Program-made: the position numbers and the translations under genes
Source: JBBQYD01 sp942493075
GTDB lineage: Bacteria > Verrucomicrobiota > Verrucomicrobiia > Limisphaerales > UBA8199
DNA: 64,000 nt
NCBI GenBank assembly: GCA_942493075.1
Contig: OW818681.1
Coordinates: forward strand, 2,790,001-2,854,000
Reading direction: 5' to 3'
Notes under the pieces: model-generated
The model's database searches: none
Told to the model about the DNA's origin: nothing
Seen by the model: the letters and a program-made list of their open reading frames with translations, nothing else
Shown: in pieces, positions 44,026-51,981 of the stretch
Numbering within the stretch: the stretch's first letter is position 1
Layout: every line of letters starts with the position of its first letter

Positions 44026-44511
44026 ATGTCGCACCGAAAGCCCAAACGATACGAAATGAAAATGGAGGGCAAAGATCCCTTCCCGCCGGAAATCTCACGA
44101 CTTTTACCCAAACCAATCCTGGAGCTTGCCTTACTTGAGGACGTAACCGGCCCGTGGGCCTCTGAGGTTGCAAGGGACAATTACATTGCCGAGTTGGCGC
44201 TGCGCTTGCGCGAACCTGTCGCCAGGGGACTCCGAGATGCAGGCATAACTGTTTCGGAAGAAGAACTGACCAGAATCTGCGACATCTCCGCGAGCGAAAC
44301 GTTCGTAATTCGTCGGCTGAACGAAGCCCGGCTCGAAGGTGAAGTATTGGTCCAAGATTTTGATCATCTCCCATTTTATCGTACCTACCAGGGCTACTTC
44401 GAGCAGAGTCCGAACATCGTCGCGAAGGCCTTTAACATCGCCATCAATGCGTCCGCCTTGGATTGGGCAGTTCGCCGCGATCCGAAGAAGAAGGGGACAC
44501 AAGAAAAGTGA
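44026..44511 (+). CDS. unknown acidic helical protein
   Basis: 161 residues with a mixed charged N-terminus, then mostly helix: LLPKPILELALLEDVTGPWA and YIAELALRLREPVARGL, and later FNIAINASALDWAVRRD. No family recognised. It ends in an overlap (GTGA) with the next gene's start at 44508, so the two are translationally coupled. Confidence 0.5.
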   Translation: MSHRKPKRYEMKMEGKDPFPPEISRLLPKPILELALLEDVTGPWASEVARDNYIAELALRLREPVARGLRDAGITVSEEELTRICDISASETFVIRRLNEARLEGEVLVQDFDHLPFYRTYQGYFEQSPNIVAKAFNIAINASALDWAVRRDPKKKGTQEK

Positions 44512-44948
44512 ATTCAAAATCAAATGTTCGACGCAAGGAGCAGCCCAAGCAGCGTTCGACACGCCCGTCGATGCCCGTATCGAGCGTGCCACAGACCCCG
44601 GATTCTCTGCCTCCCCGACAAACTGGACAGACCGCGCGGGAAATTAAACAGGCCGGTGCCCAGGCTGAGGAATTTCCAGACAAGGAACATCAGGAGTTCC
44701 GCTGGGACATTGTCGGCGATAAAAAGCGGAATCCGTTGTTTGTGGTCGTCAGCCATCGCAAGAAGAAGCTGCGGTTTGCCATTGCTACCGATGAACCAGG
44801 TGGCTGGGCCATTGCCGGGCAGGTTTTCGGAATTGACGCTGAAACTGACGCTATCGCCCAGAAAATGTCGGAGCGGCTGTTCAAGGAGCACCGCGACGAG
44901 TTGATCGGCCTGCCAATCACGCCAAAGCGAGACACCGTAACAGATTAG
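44508..44948 (+). CDS. unknown protein with compact C-terminal domain
   Basis: 146 residues starting with GTG 44508 that overlaps the previous stop. The first 60 residues are disordered (Lys/Pro/Ser/Thr-rich). From about 65 a folded part reads EFRWDIVGDKKRNPLFVVVSHRKK, KLRFAIATDEPGGWAIAGQV and QKMSERLFKEHRDELIGLP. The family is not recognised. Coupling suggests it acts with the preceding product. Confidence 0.5.
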   Translation: MNSKSNVRRKEQPKQRSTRPSMPVSSVPQTPDSLPPRQTGQTAREIKQAGAQAEEFPDKEHQEFRWDIVGDKKRNPLFVVVSHRKKKLRFAIATDEPGGWAIAGQVFGIDAETDAIAQKMSERLFKEHRDELIGLPITPKRDTVTD

Positions 44949-45000
44949 CGGGGCCATGTGCCGATCAAACACATCCACACGAAAACACTCCGAATGCTCT

Positions 45001-45120
45001 ATGCCAAAACAAACCAAGAAGACAAAAGCAACGACCAAGTCCAAAGCAGCCAAGTCCCCGGAACCTGCGGAGCGTCCGAAAAAGACCTCCACGACGAAAT
45101 TCCCGGGCCGCTCTTGGTAA
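45001..45120 (+). CDS. 39-residue Lys-rich small ORF
   Basis: ATG 45001 to TAA 45120; composition is Lys/Thr/Pro-rich (MPKQTKKTKATTKSKAAKSP), ending FPGRSW. It lies six bases before the peptidase-like gene at 45127. No ribosome site is clear, so it is tentative. Confidence 0.3.
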   Translation: MPKQTKKTKATTKSKAAKSPEPAERPKKTSTTKFPGRSW

Positions 45121-45126
45121 GCGATC

Positions 45127-45690
45127 GTGGATAAGCACCAACATCGAGGGCGTCGCGTGGATTTCACACCATTCGCGGCGTCCTTCTTTGCCCCCCATCT
45201 GTTCTCCGGCTCCGTGCGGTCCCAATTGGGCTGCGGCGCATCTGCGATAGCGCTAATCACCGGCGTCCCGCCAGAAGTTGTTTCCTCGCAGAACGGCGCG
45301 GCACATTATTCGGATCGGTTCATGACGCAGTTCTTGCGCGCTCGACACTTCCGCACGCTTCGGCTGACGCCGCGTATTGTGATTGCAGCCAGGAACAAAA
45401 TTGGATCAGACCATGTCCTGCTGATTTCCCAGTGGTTTCGTCCTGGTGAGGGGACCTGGGGCGTCGTGTTTGAAGATTCGTATTATCACAACTTCGAAGC
45501 CTATGCGCTGTCCTCCCTCGCATTCATAAATAAACCGATCATGTCTGCGTACCTTGTCATTCATCCAAAGTGGCGGATCAGTTACTCAGACGCGAAGCCG
45601 AAGACAAAGCCACGCCCCAAAGGGCCTCAGCTCACGCTTGCCGCCATGCGCAAACACTGCGGGTTCACGTCCCTGCGAACATGGGCCTGA
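45127..45690 (+). CDS. C39-like cysteine peptidase-type protein
   Basis: 187 residues from GTG 45127. SVRSQLGCGASAIALITGVPPE has the 'Q--CGa-a' nucleophile motif of papain-like C39 peptidases; SDHVLLISQ gives a His in the right place, and VFEDSYYHNFEAYAL an Asn/Asp. The segment AFINKPIMSAYLVIHPKWR is a conserved C-terminal strand in similar island proteins of Verrucomicrobiota. No signal peptide or transporter is next to it, so it acts in the cytoplasm if active. Activity is inferred from motifs, not shown. Confidence 0.55.
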   Translation: MDKHQHRGRRVDFTPFAASFFAPHLFSGSVRSQLGCGASAIALITGVPPEVVSSQNGAAHYSDRFMTQFLRARHFRTLRLTPRIVIAARNKIGSDHVLLISQWFRPGEGTWGVVFEDSYYHNFEAYALSSLAFINKPIMSAYLVIHPKWRISYSDAKPKTKPRPKGPQLTLAAMRKHCGFTSLRTWA

Positions 45691-45915
45691 TTAGATAACG
45701 GGACTCAGTAAATGCAGGAAAGCGCATTAGCCACAGCCCTCCGCGCCGGACCGATGCTGCGCATGACTCGGCGAGCTAAACCGCCGGATCGGAGGCCAAG
45801 CGGTTCGCGTCCTCGGAGGGGAATTGAATGGGATCGCTTTCGGAGGAGAGGTGGAAAACATCATGCTGTGATACGGCTATCAGCCGCCCCGGGGAAATAG
45901 CTGGCAAATGCTCGC

Positions 45916-46404
45916 ATGAACGAAAGAGCCCACTGTTCAAATGAGATCCGTGCCGCCGTCAGCCGGGCAACATTCCACAGAGCTCGGAACGGATGGCGCT
46001 GCAAGGCCTTCGGTTTTCAAGCTGTTGGATTTGGGCAGACCAAAGCCGAGGCTCAAACGAACCTCAGGAATCTGTTGATCCTGACTTGTGCATCTGGAGT
46101 CGGCGTCGCCAAATCGCGGAGAGGAGCCCGGAAGGCCACGCCCAAACCGAAAATCTCGGATGGACTCAAAATCCTGAACCACATTCCCGGCAAGGCGAAG
46201 TTGATAGAAGAAAAGGCGCTGGCCGCCGAGCGGTTGAGGTGGGAGAGTATAAAGCGACGGGTTGCCAGGTTAATCGATTTGAAGGGGAACAAGTGGAAGC
46301 GCGGGGAGAGTATCACAGATGCAATTGAACGGCTGATCGATTCCAGAACTGACGAGCAAATCCAGCGAATGCTTTATGAGTTGGAATCCGGAGAGCCGAC
46401 CTAA
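45916..46404 (+). CDS. unknown protein with HicB-like N-terminus
   Basis: 162 residues. The start (GWRCKAFGFQAVGFGQTKAE, then AQTNLRNLLIL) is like the HicB/UPF0150 fold, where 'G-G-T--EA--nl' is the signature. The rest is basic, with IDLKGNKWKRGESITDAIERLIDSR, a ribbon-helix-helix-like motif typical of small antitoxin or plasmid proteins. No HicA-like toxin gene is adjacent. Function unknown. Confidence 0.5.
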   Translation: MNERAHCSNEIRAAVSRATFHRARNGWRCKAFGFQAVGFGQTKAEAQTNLRNLLILTCASGVGVAKSRRGARKATPKPKISDGLKILNHIPGKAKLIEEKALAAERLRWESIKRRVARLIDLKGNKWKRGESITDAIERLIDSRTDEQIQRMLYELESGEPT

Positions 46405-46591
46405 AGTGACGGGTGATCATCAGCCCATTCTAAGTTCAAATCTCCCACAGCATTCATGATGGCGGTTTAAAGCCATCAGCCAACACCGATGTTGGTCCAA
46501 CTCACCCCGCACACGCTAAGCGCTCGGCCGCTTATGAGGACTGGGCTCTTGCCATTACTGGGTTTCGGCGCAGCGCTGGCGTTGACAAGGA

Positions 46592-47266
46592 TCAGTTCAT
46601 CCCAGGAAGCACCTCGTCGGGGAAGTCAGGTGCATGGACGACGGCCATACGCGCGCGTCCCGCGGCGACATTTTCTTCAAGTTTCGCATGATACACACTG
46701 AACGTCGGGCTCTCTCCATTCTTATTCTTTTGGTTCAGGAGCAAAACGCGGACGAGGAGGGCGGGAACCTCCTGCGCACGGCCGGCTTGCTCGGCTATGT
46801 GCAGCAGGTTATTCCCGTTCTCGTCTGACCAATAAACCTCCCACTCAAACGTGTCCTCCAGTAGCTGCGGGCTCAATGTAGACCAATCCCCCGTTTTCGC
46901 CGCTTCAACGACGAGATCCCGCTCCTTGTCCGAAAACTGCCGGGCTGATGGTCGTTGCGCCGCAATCACAAGTTCCTCCGCCATCAGCCTTGCAATGACG
47001 GGTCGCATGTACTTCTCTCTTGCCAACTCTCGATTCAGCTGGGAAGGGGTCAATCCTTGCCCGTTGTGCTGCATGGAGAGGAAAGGGCAACGCAGTTGCT
47101 CAGGCACGCCATAGTATTTTCCGTGCCTGACGGCAAGATGCAGAATGTTGTCACCCGTCTTGCTGTCCAGCCAGAACTTTGCTGCCTCTATTGCGTGAGA
47201 GGAAATCTGTTTCCAAGCGCCCGTTTTTGCCGCTTCCAGAATACTGTTCATCGATTGCATTTTCAT
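46592..47266 (-). CDS. ankyrin-like two-repeat protein
   Basis: 224 residues in two similar halves: AAKTGAWKQIS...FWLDSKTGDNILHLAVRHG, and AAKTGDWSTLS...EVYWSDENGNNLLHIAEQAG, each followed by a VP-x-L helix and a 'N--G-(T/S)P' loop. The G(D/N)N-LH-A pattern is the ankyrin turn. Protein binding is likely. It starts at ATG 47266 with a TAGAAT box six bases before it and the 54-bp repeat (copy D) upstream, so it may share regulation with the integrase and DUF5131 genes. Confidence 0.65.
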   Translation of the reverse strand: MKMQSMNSILEAAKTGAWKQISSHAIEAAKFWLDSKTGDNILHLAVRHGKYYGVPEQLRCPFLSMQHNGQGLTPSQLNRELAREKYMRPVIARLMAEELVIAAQRPSARQFSDKERDLVVEAAKTGDWSTLSPQLLEDTFEWEVYWSDENGNNLLHIAEQAGRAQEVPALLVRVLLLNQKNKNGESPTFSVYHAKLEENVAAGRARMAVVHAPDFPDEVLPGMN

Positions 47267-47299
47267 ACCTTAATTCTAACGGTGCTGACTCCCGAGGTG

Positions 47300-47353
47300 T
47301 TAGTGAGCAGTGAGTGCCTACGAGGTCAAACGTTGCGCTTTGATAGCGACTAG
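47300..47353 (-). promoter_or_regulatory. 54-bp promoter repeat, copy D
   Basis: The most diverged copy. On the minus strand it ends CTCACTAA, with TAGAAT 21 bases later and six bases to ATG 47266. Shared parts are CGCAACGTTTG and CTCGTAGGCA. The central hairpin is not preserved. Confidence 0.5.
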
Positions 47354-47510
47354 TCGGTGAGGACCTGGAACGGTGCCTGGAAGACGCATCTTGTCGGTAG
47401 CGTAAAGGAGAAATTCAGGACGCAGCGAGCCCAAGTCAGCCATGCACGCGCTCCAGTCACCATTCTCTGGGGATTGGAGTGCCCAGACTCTGAGAGCTGC
47501 TTGGGTCGAC

Positions 47511-48584
47511 TTACGCCACTTGGGGCACTGCCGTTTCGTGCTGGAGCACGACCACCTTGCCACTCTCCTCTGCTTTGCGCTGCACCTCCTCGTATTCTTC
47601 AAGCGAGGGCAGTTCCTTTTGGGCTTTCTTGGCGTACGCGCGGTGCACGATTTTGGAGTTCTGACCCAACGCGCGCTGAGCGTAACGCTCGGGATATCCT
47701 GCGTCGGCAGAGCGTTCGGCCCAGCCATAGCGGTAATTGTGCAGGGTGACACCGTGGATGCCGAGCCCCTCGCAACGCTGTTTGAACTCGGTTGCCCGAT
47801 CCGCCTCACGGACTGTGATCAAATAGGGAAAGAGCGGCCCAGTCCTCGGCCGACGCTCGATTACTTCCCAAGCTTTGGGGCCGATGCGCATGCCGCCCAA
47901 TGCAGAGGTCTTCTTCCGTCCGTAGGCAAACGCACGACGCTTGTAGTCAATGTCCTCTCCCTGTAATGACGCGATGTCGGATTGTGACCCGCCCAAATAC
48001 CAGCACAGGTCGTAAAAATCACGACGTTCCACGTTCCCTTCGCGGGCAACGATCCGCGAGTGCTCATCCCACGTAATCCCGCGCTGATCCTTGTGCTTGA
48101 TTTTGGGGAAGAGCTTTTTCGGCAGGACCCGCTTGGGCAGCCAGTCCATGTCCACGGCATGGTTCTGGAGCCGGCGCAGGTAAACGTTGGTGCTGACAGT
48201 GCCCACCCGGATGACCTTCAGAAATTCGACCGGCTGCGTTTCGACCAGGATTCGATCAGTGATCAGCTCAAAGGCAGGGTCCTTGAGAGCGGTAACATAG
48301 CGTTTGAGCGTCGGACCCTGCTTGTCCTTGATGATGTCGTCCATGACATCCTGCCACGTGCGTGTGACCGAGTCCGGATCGGTCCCGGAAAGGTACGCCA
48401 TGCCGATGGCCCGGTTCAGCTGGGGGTTGCGCTCGGACTCGTTCTTGGCGTGGACCAAACGTTCTGCCTCATCCTCGTCCTTGGTAAACAAGCTCGTACG
48501 CTTGCCGGTCGTGGTATCCTCGCAATAAAACGTGCCGCCGCGGCTGCCGATCTTGACCGAACGATATCTATTATTCACTGCCAT
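47511..48584 (-). CDS. tyrosine-recombinase integrase beside tRNA-Cys
   Basis: About 357 residues. It has an N-terminal arm, a core-binding region (about 70-150) and a catalytic domain. GGSQSDIASLQGEDID stands where box I 'R--E-' should be (Arg lost to Ser), RKKTSALG carries the Lys, HNYRYGWAERSADAGYPERY is HxxR, and ALGQNSKIVHRAYAK has Gln for His and the nucleophile Tyr. This variant is the usual form in Verrucomicrobiota integrases. Start at 48584 (MAVNNRYRS) has GAAAGG just before it; ATG 48596 is the alternative. It stands between repeat copies D and C and 186 bases from the tRNA, so it is the likely integrase of the island or of one segment. Confidence 0.75.
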   Translation of the reverse strand: MAVNNRYRSVKIGSRGGTFYCEDTTTGKRTSLFTKDEDEAERLVHAKNESERNPQLNRAIGMAYLSGTDPDSVTRTWQDVMDDIIKDKQGPTLKRYVTALKDPAFELITDRILVETQPVEFLKVIRVGTVSTNVYLRRLQNHAVDMDWLPKRVLPKKLFPKIKHKDQRGITWDEHSRIVAREGNVERRDFYDLCWYLGGSQSDIASLQGEDIDYKRRAFAYGRKKTSALGGMRIGPKAWEVIERRPRTGPLFPYLITVREADRATEFKQRCEGLGIHGVTLHNYRYGWAERSADAGYPERYAQRALGQNSKIVHRAYAKKAQKELPSLEEYEEVQRKAEESGKVVVLQHETAVPQVA

Positions 48585-48617
48585 GCCTTTCAACATAGCA
48601 GCCCTGTTCCGAAGGAC

Positions 48618-48671
48618 TTAACGAGCAGTGGACGCTTACGCGCCCAAAGGTTCTGCCTACGCCCTGACTAG
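48618..48671 (-). promoter_or_regulatory. 54-bp promoter repeat, copy C
   Basis: On the minus strand it ends CTCGTTAAG and is followed after about 20 bases by TATGTT, then GAAAGGC and ATG 48584, so here the mRNA has a short leader with a ribosome site. Shared core: CGTAGGCAGAACCTTTG. Confidence 0.6.
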
Positions 48672-48747
48672 CATTTCAGGTATGCGTTTGGGTGTGCGTT
48701 GGGCCTTTTTGGCCCCCCTTGCCGCCGGCTTTTGAAGCTTTCCCGCA

Positions 48748-48764
48748 GGTTTCCTCAGGAAACC
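48748..48764 (-). terminator. hairpin just after tRNA-Cys
   Basis: GGTTTCC, three bases and GGAAACC form a perfect 7-bp stem six bases beyond the CCA end of the tRNA. A second stem, GGGCC-AAAAA-GGCCC, follows further on. No long T-run, so it is a likely but not strong terminator. Confidence 0.4.
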
Positions 48765-48769
48765 CAAGG

Positions 48770-48844
48770 TGGAGGCGAGGGTCGGAATCGAACCGACGCA
48801 TAAGGCTTTTGCAGAGCCCTGCCTTACCACTTGGCTACCCCGCC
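48770..48844 (-). tRNA. tRNA-Cys (GCA)
   Basis: The minus strand folds as a full cloverleaf. The acceptor stem is GGCGGGG/CCTCGCC with a G-T pair, followed by a T discriminator and encoded CCA. The anticodon loop CTCTGCAAAA gives GCA, and the T arm is GTCGGTTCGAATCCGAC. T73 is normal for cysteine. The nearest island gene lies beyond its 3' end, as expected of tRNA-targeted integration. Confidence 0.95.
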
Positions 48845-49016
48845 GCTGTCGAGATGCGGAAGGTAAATCAGTTTCAATTTCAAGCAAGTCTTAATTGTCT
48901 GTGGCTAGCGGGTTTTTGGAGGTTTTTATATGAGCCCCGGAGGTGAGGCGGCGGGCGCTGGTCAAAGCAAGCTGAGCTGAGCAGCGGGTGGCGCCACGGA
49001 GGTGAAAGGCGTGCCA

Positions 49017-50084
49017 TCAAGAAGGTGGCACGAGTTTCGAGCGTCGTGGATTTCGGGTGTCCGCTATGGTTTTGGCTGGTTGGACTCGGGTGATGCCTTG
49101 GCGGTGTCCGCTGACTTTCGCCCTGGTGCCTCCAGAGCGCAGTTGCTTCTGGCGGTAGCGCCGCAGTGTGTGGGTGGCGAGGCTCGCTTCAAACAGATCC
49201 CGATTGATGGCTTGCGCGGCTGTCGCTCCTTCGCCAGCCGCAATGATCATCTGACAGTTAGCTGGTGTGACACATCCGGCAGCGTAGAGCCCAGGGACTG
49301 AGGTCCGCATGTCCTCATCGACCTTGATTTCGCCTTCCTGGAGTATCTCCGCCCCCAGCCCTTTGGCGAGTTTGTTGTAGTAGATGTCACCGCGCGTGGT
49401 GAAAAGGGCGTCGGCATGGACGCGCGAGCCGTCACGCATTATCAACGCGGTGAGGAGACTCTTCTTTTGATCAACATTTACGATGGGTTCATGGCAAATC
49501 GGCACTTCGTATTCCGTAAGCCATTGGGCGTGTTGATCGTCCCAACGGACTTTGTGTCCATCGGTCACCAGGACAACGCGGTGCGTGTAGAGGAGGAGTC
49601 CGAGAGCGTATTCAACGGCCTCGTTGGTATAGCCGTAAATGGCGACGGTCTTACCGCGGACCCGCACGCCATCGCAATCTTTACAGAAGAACATGCTGTG
49701 CCCGAGACACGGTTTGACGCCGGGAATATCGGGAGGGATGTGAAAAATTCCTGTCGCAATGAGGAGTCGCTCGCAGGTGTATAAGGAGTTCTGTCCCCGC
49801 AGCCTGAAGCGATTGCGGTTGGTGCGCGCAGTGAGTATATGGTCGCGTGCAAACTTGACACCGCACGCGCGGGCTTGTGCCCGGCCGCGTTTCAAGAGTT
49901 CAGGCCCGCCAATGCCGTCAGGGAACCCAAGGTAATTCTGAACGACGGGTTCCCAACGAGCCATGGAATGGCCATCATCAATCACCAGGGTCTGGCGCTG
50001 GGCGCGGCCCAGGTAAATAGCGGCGGACAGCCCCGCGAGGCCGCCGCCGATGATGATGACTTGTGCTGAACAGGGTTTAGACAA
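49017..50084 (-). CDS. thioredoxin reductase-like FAD/NAD(P) oxidoreductase
   Basis: 355 residues. FAD-binding IIIGGGLAGLSAAIYLGRA begins near residue 10. The redox-active pair FFCKDCDGV is the CxxC of thioredoxin reductases, followed by a nucleotide-binding fold whose motif is changed (AIYGYTNEAVEYAL, not GxGxxA). Near the end, VPGLYAAGCVTPANCQMIIAAGEGATAA is the FAD C-terminal motif. About 50 basic residues (RYRQKQLRSGG...) extend beyond the usual end. Likely substrate: a thioredoxin-like or small disulfide. It lies next to small membrane protein genes on the same strand. Confidence 0.8.
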   Translation of the reverse strand: MSKPCSAQVIIIGGGLAGLSAAIYLGRAQRQTLVIDDGHSMARWEPVVQNYLGFPDGIGGPELLKRGRAQARACGVKFARDHILTARTNRNRFRLRGQNSLYTCERLLIATGIFHIPPDIPGVKPCLGHSMFFCKDCDGVRVRGKTVAIYGYTNEAVEYALGLLLYTHRVVLVTDGHKVRWDDQHAQWLTEYEVPICHEPIVNVDQKKSLLTALIMRDGSRVHADALFTTRGDIYYNKLAKGLGAEILQEGEIKVDEDMRTSVPGLYAAGCVTPANCQMIIAAGEGATAAQAINRDLFEASLATHTLRRYRQKQLRSGGTRAKVSGHRQGITRVQPAKTIADTRNPRRSKLVPPS

Positions 50085-50117
50085 GTGCAGTCCGTTTATT
50101 CCGGTGAACAGGCGTTG

Positions 50118-50237
50118 TTACGTGCAACCCCTCAGCAGGAATAGGATCAGCAGGACAGGGATTGGCACGCCGAGCATCCAAAGCAGGACCCAACCGACTT
50201 TGGCCGTTTCCGTTCGTTTCCAGAATACGATTTTCAT
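50118..50237 (-). CDS. 39-residue single-span membrane protein
   Basis: ATG 50237, peptide KIVFWKRTETAKVGWVLLWM then LGVPIPVLLILFLLRGCT. One transmembrane helix (about 16-36). A short type I have seen repeatedly in Verrucomicrobiota, often beside DUF3309 genes, as here. Role unknown; perhaps envelope stress. Confidence 0.7.
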   Translation of the reverse strand: MKIVFWKRTETAKVGWVLLWMLGVPIPVLLILFLLRGCT

Positions 50238-50240
50238 ACG

Positions 50241-50399
50241 TTATATTCTGCCCAGCAACGCCAGGAGGATGATTACGACTAGCAAGAGGCCGACGATTCC
50301 GCCGGGTGCATAGCCCCAGGAAGAACTATAGCCCCAGGTCGGCAACACGCCCACCAAGGCCAGAACTAGAAGGACAACCAGTATTGTTCCAAGACTCAT
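50241..50399 (-). CDS. DUF3309 small membrane protein
   Basis: 52 residues: MSLGTILVVLLVLALVGVLP, TWGYSSSWGYAPGG, then a second span IVGLLLVVIILLALLGRI. The two spans around a W-rich loop match DUF3309. GGAG precedes the ATG (TCAAAAGGAGATAAC). It is followed after three bases by the 39-residue gene, so both are cotranscribed. Confidence 0.8.
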   Translation of the reverse strand: MSLGTILVVLLVLALVGVLPTWGYSSSWGYAPGGIVGLLLVVIILLALLGRI

Positions 50400-50575
50400 G
50401 TTATCTCCTTTTGAGTCAACGTAAATTACGGGGAATTTGGTGCCATAGGGTTTGCCACCCCATCAAAGATCGACTTTACCCCGGGATGAGAGCGATGGGA
50501 TGGCCACGCAAACCCCAGCCGATGCTCCTGTAGAACGGTTTGCGCATCTGCGTCGCAGTAGTTTAAGCTGTCGCC

Positions 50576-51859
50576 ATGACTTTGACGGAGCAAATGGTTG
50601 AACTAGGGCAACAAGCGAAGGCCGCCTCAAGGGCGTTGGCCCAGCTCACGACCGACGAGAAGAACTCGTGTCTGCGGGCGATGGCGGATGCTTTGGAGGC
50701 GAATGCCGAGGCAATCAAGACGGCGAATGCCGAAGACATGCGCGCTGGCGCCGAAGCGGGGCTCTCCAGCGCGATGCTCGATCGGCTCAAACTCGACGAC
50801 AAGCGGATTAAAGGAATGGCTTCCGGTCTTCGAGAAGTTGCGAACCTGCCTGATCCCGTCGGGCGAGTTCTGGATGAGCGCACCCGGCCAAATGGGCTGC
50901 GTTTACAGAAGCTCAGCACTCCCATTGGAGTCATTGTTATCATCTATGAGTCGCGTCCGAACGTGACGGCTGACGCGGCGAGTCTCTGCTTCAAATCAGG
51001 CAACGCGACGATTCTGCGTGGTGGAAAAGAGGCGATTCACTCAAACCAAGCGATCGCGCGAGCTATGCTGGAGGCGGGGCGTAAAGCATTGCCGAGTTTT
51101 CCTGAGCATGCGATCCAGGTGGTGCCTACGACAGATCGTGAGGCGATACGCGAATTGCTGTCACTTACTCAATACGTGGATCTTTGCATGCCACGGGGAG
51201 GGGAAGGGTTGATCCGCGCGGTTGCGGAATGCTCGAAGGTGCCCGTGATCAAACACTACAAAGGCGTGTGCCATGTTTATGTGCATGCAAAGGCGGATTT
51301 ACGGATGGCTGAGGAGATCGTGATGAACGCCAAGGTGCAGCGTCCGGCGGTGTGCAATGCCATGGAAACTTTGCTGGTAGATAAAACGGTTGCCAAAGAT
51401 TTTCTCCCACGAATGGCCGCGAGCCTGGCAGAGCGAAAAGTGGAATTCCATGTGGATACCCTCAGCGCTTCCGTATTGCGCGACGCAAAAGTCGGCGGGC
51501 TCCGTCTCAAACCTGCCACTGATCAGGATTATTTCACGGAGTACAACGATTACGTCATGAATGTGCGGGTAGTAGATTCTGTGAAGGGTGCCATCGACCA
51601 CATCAATCACTACGGATCAGCACATTCAGATAGTATCGTAACGAAAGATGAGACTGTCGCCCGGCAGTTTTTGCAGGAGGTCGATTCAGCCGCAGTGTAT
51701 TGGAATGCTTCGACGAGGTTCACCGATGGAGGGGAGTTCGGCATGGGGGCCGAGATTGGCATTAGCACGGACAAGATCGGCGCTCGCGGGCCGATGGGCC
51801 TGGAGGAGTTAACCACATACAAGTGGCTGGGCTTCGGCACCGGACAGGTGCGAGGGTAG
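50576..51859 (+). CDS. proA: gamma-glutamyl phosphate reductase
   Basis: 427 residues with the family's complete motifs: LQKLSTPIGVIVIIYESRPN, SGNATILRGGKEAIHSN, QYVDLCMPRGG, VPVIKHYKG, RPAVCNAMETLLV (catalytic Cys), STRFTDGGEFGMGAEIGIST and GLEELTTYKWLGFG. It makes glutamate semialdehyde in proline synthesis, in the cytoplasm. No proB lies within the window. Start at 50576 is ATG. A REP-like hairpin element follows its stop. Confidence 0.95.
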   Translation: MTLTEQMVELGQQAKAASRALAQLTTDEKNSCLRAMADALEANAEAIKTANAEDMRAGAEAGLSSAMLDRLKLDDKRIKGMASGLREVANLPDPVGRVLDERTRPNGLRLQKLSTPIGVIVIIYESRPNVTADAASLCFKSGNATILRGGKEAIHSNQAIARAMLEAGRKALPSFPEHAIQVVPTTDREAIRELLSLTQYVDLCMPRGGEGLIRAVAECSKVPVIKHYKGVCHVYVHAKADLRMAEEIVMNAKVQRPAVCNAMETLLVDKTVAKDFLPRMAASLAERKVEFHVDTLSASVLRDAKVGGLRLKPATDQDYFTEYNDYVMNVRVVDSVKGAIDHINHYGSAHSDSIVTKDETVARQFLQEVDSAAVYWNASTRFTDGGEFGMGAEIGISTDKIGARGPMGLEELTTYKWLGFGTGQVRG

Positions 51860-51979
51860 CGCGCTACCACTGGACTGGGACGCGGAGCCGCGGAGAGGGT
51901 AGGGCGGCATTGCCAAGGCCGCCGATCAGCCCTTAGCCTTGATTGTGAAGCGCTCTGCGGCGAGAGCGCGCTACCACTG
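51858..51979. repeat. REP-like intergenic element
   Basis: AGCGCGCTACCACTG occurs at 51858 and 51965 as direct repeats. Beside the second, GCGCTCT-GCGGCG-AGAGCGC (51950-51969) is a perfect 7-bp stem. Short repeats of this kind are widespread in Verrucomicrobiota intergenic DNA. Confidence 0.55.
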
Positions 51980-51981
51980 AC

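Noticed and set aside
45712..45900. 62-residue Arg/Pro-rich frame
   Set aside because: No ribosome site, low-complexity composition typical of a non-coding frame.
10921..48671. The four 54-bp repeats as integron attC sites
   Set aside because: Two end in GTTAAGC/GTTAAGT as attC sites do, but the 5' partner (RYYYAAC) is missing in most, no integron integrase is seen, and the fixed distance to a -10 box and ATG fits a promoter better.
48657..48887. 76-residue minus-strand frame over the tRNA
   Set aside because: It reads through tRNA-Cys and its hairpins; composition is not protein-like.
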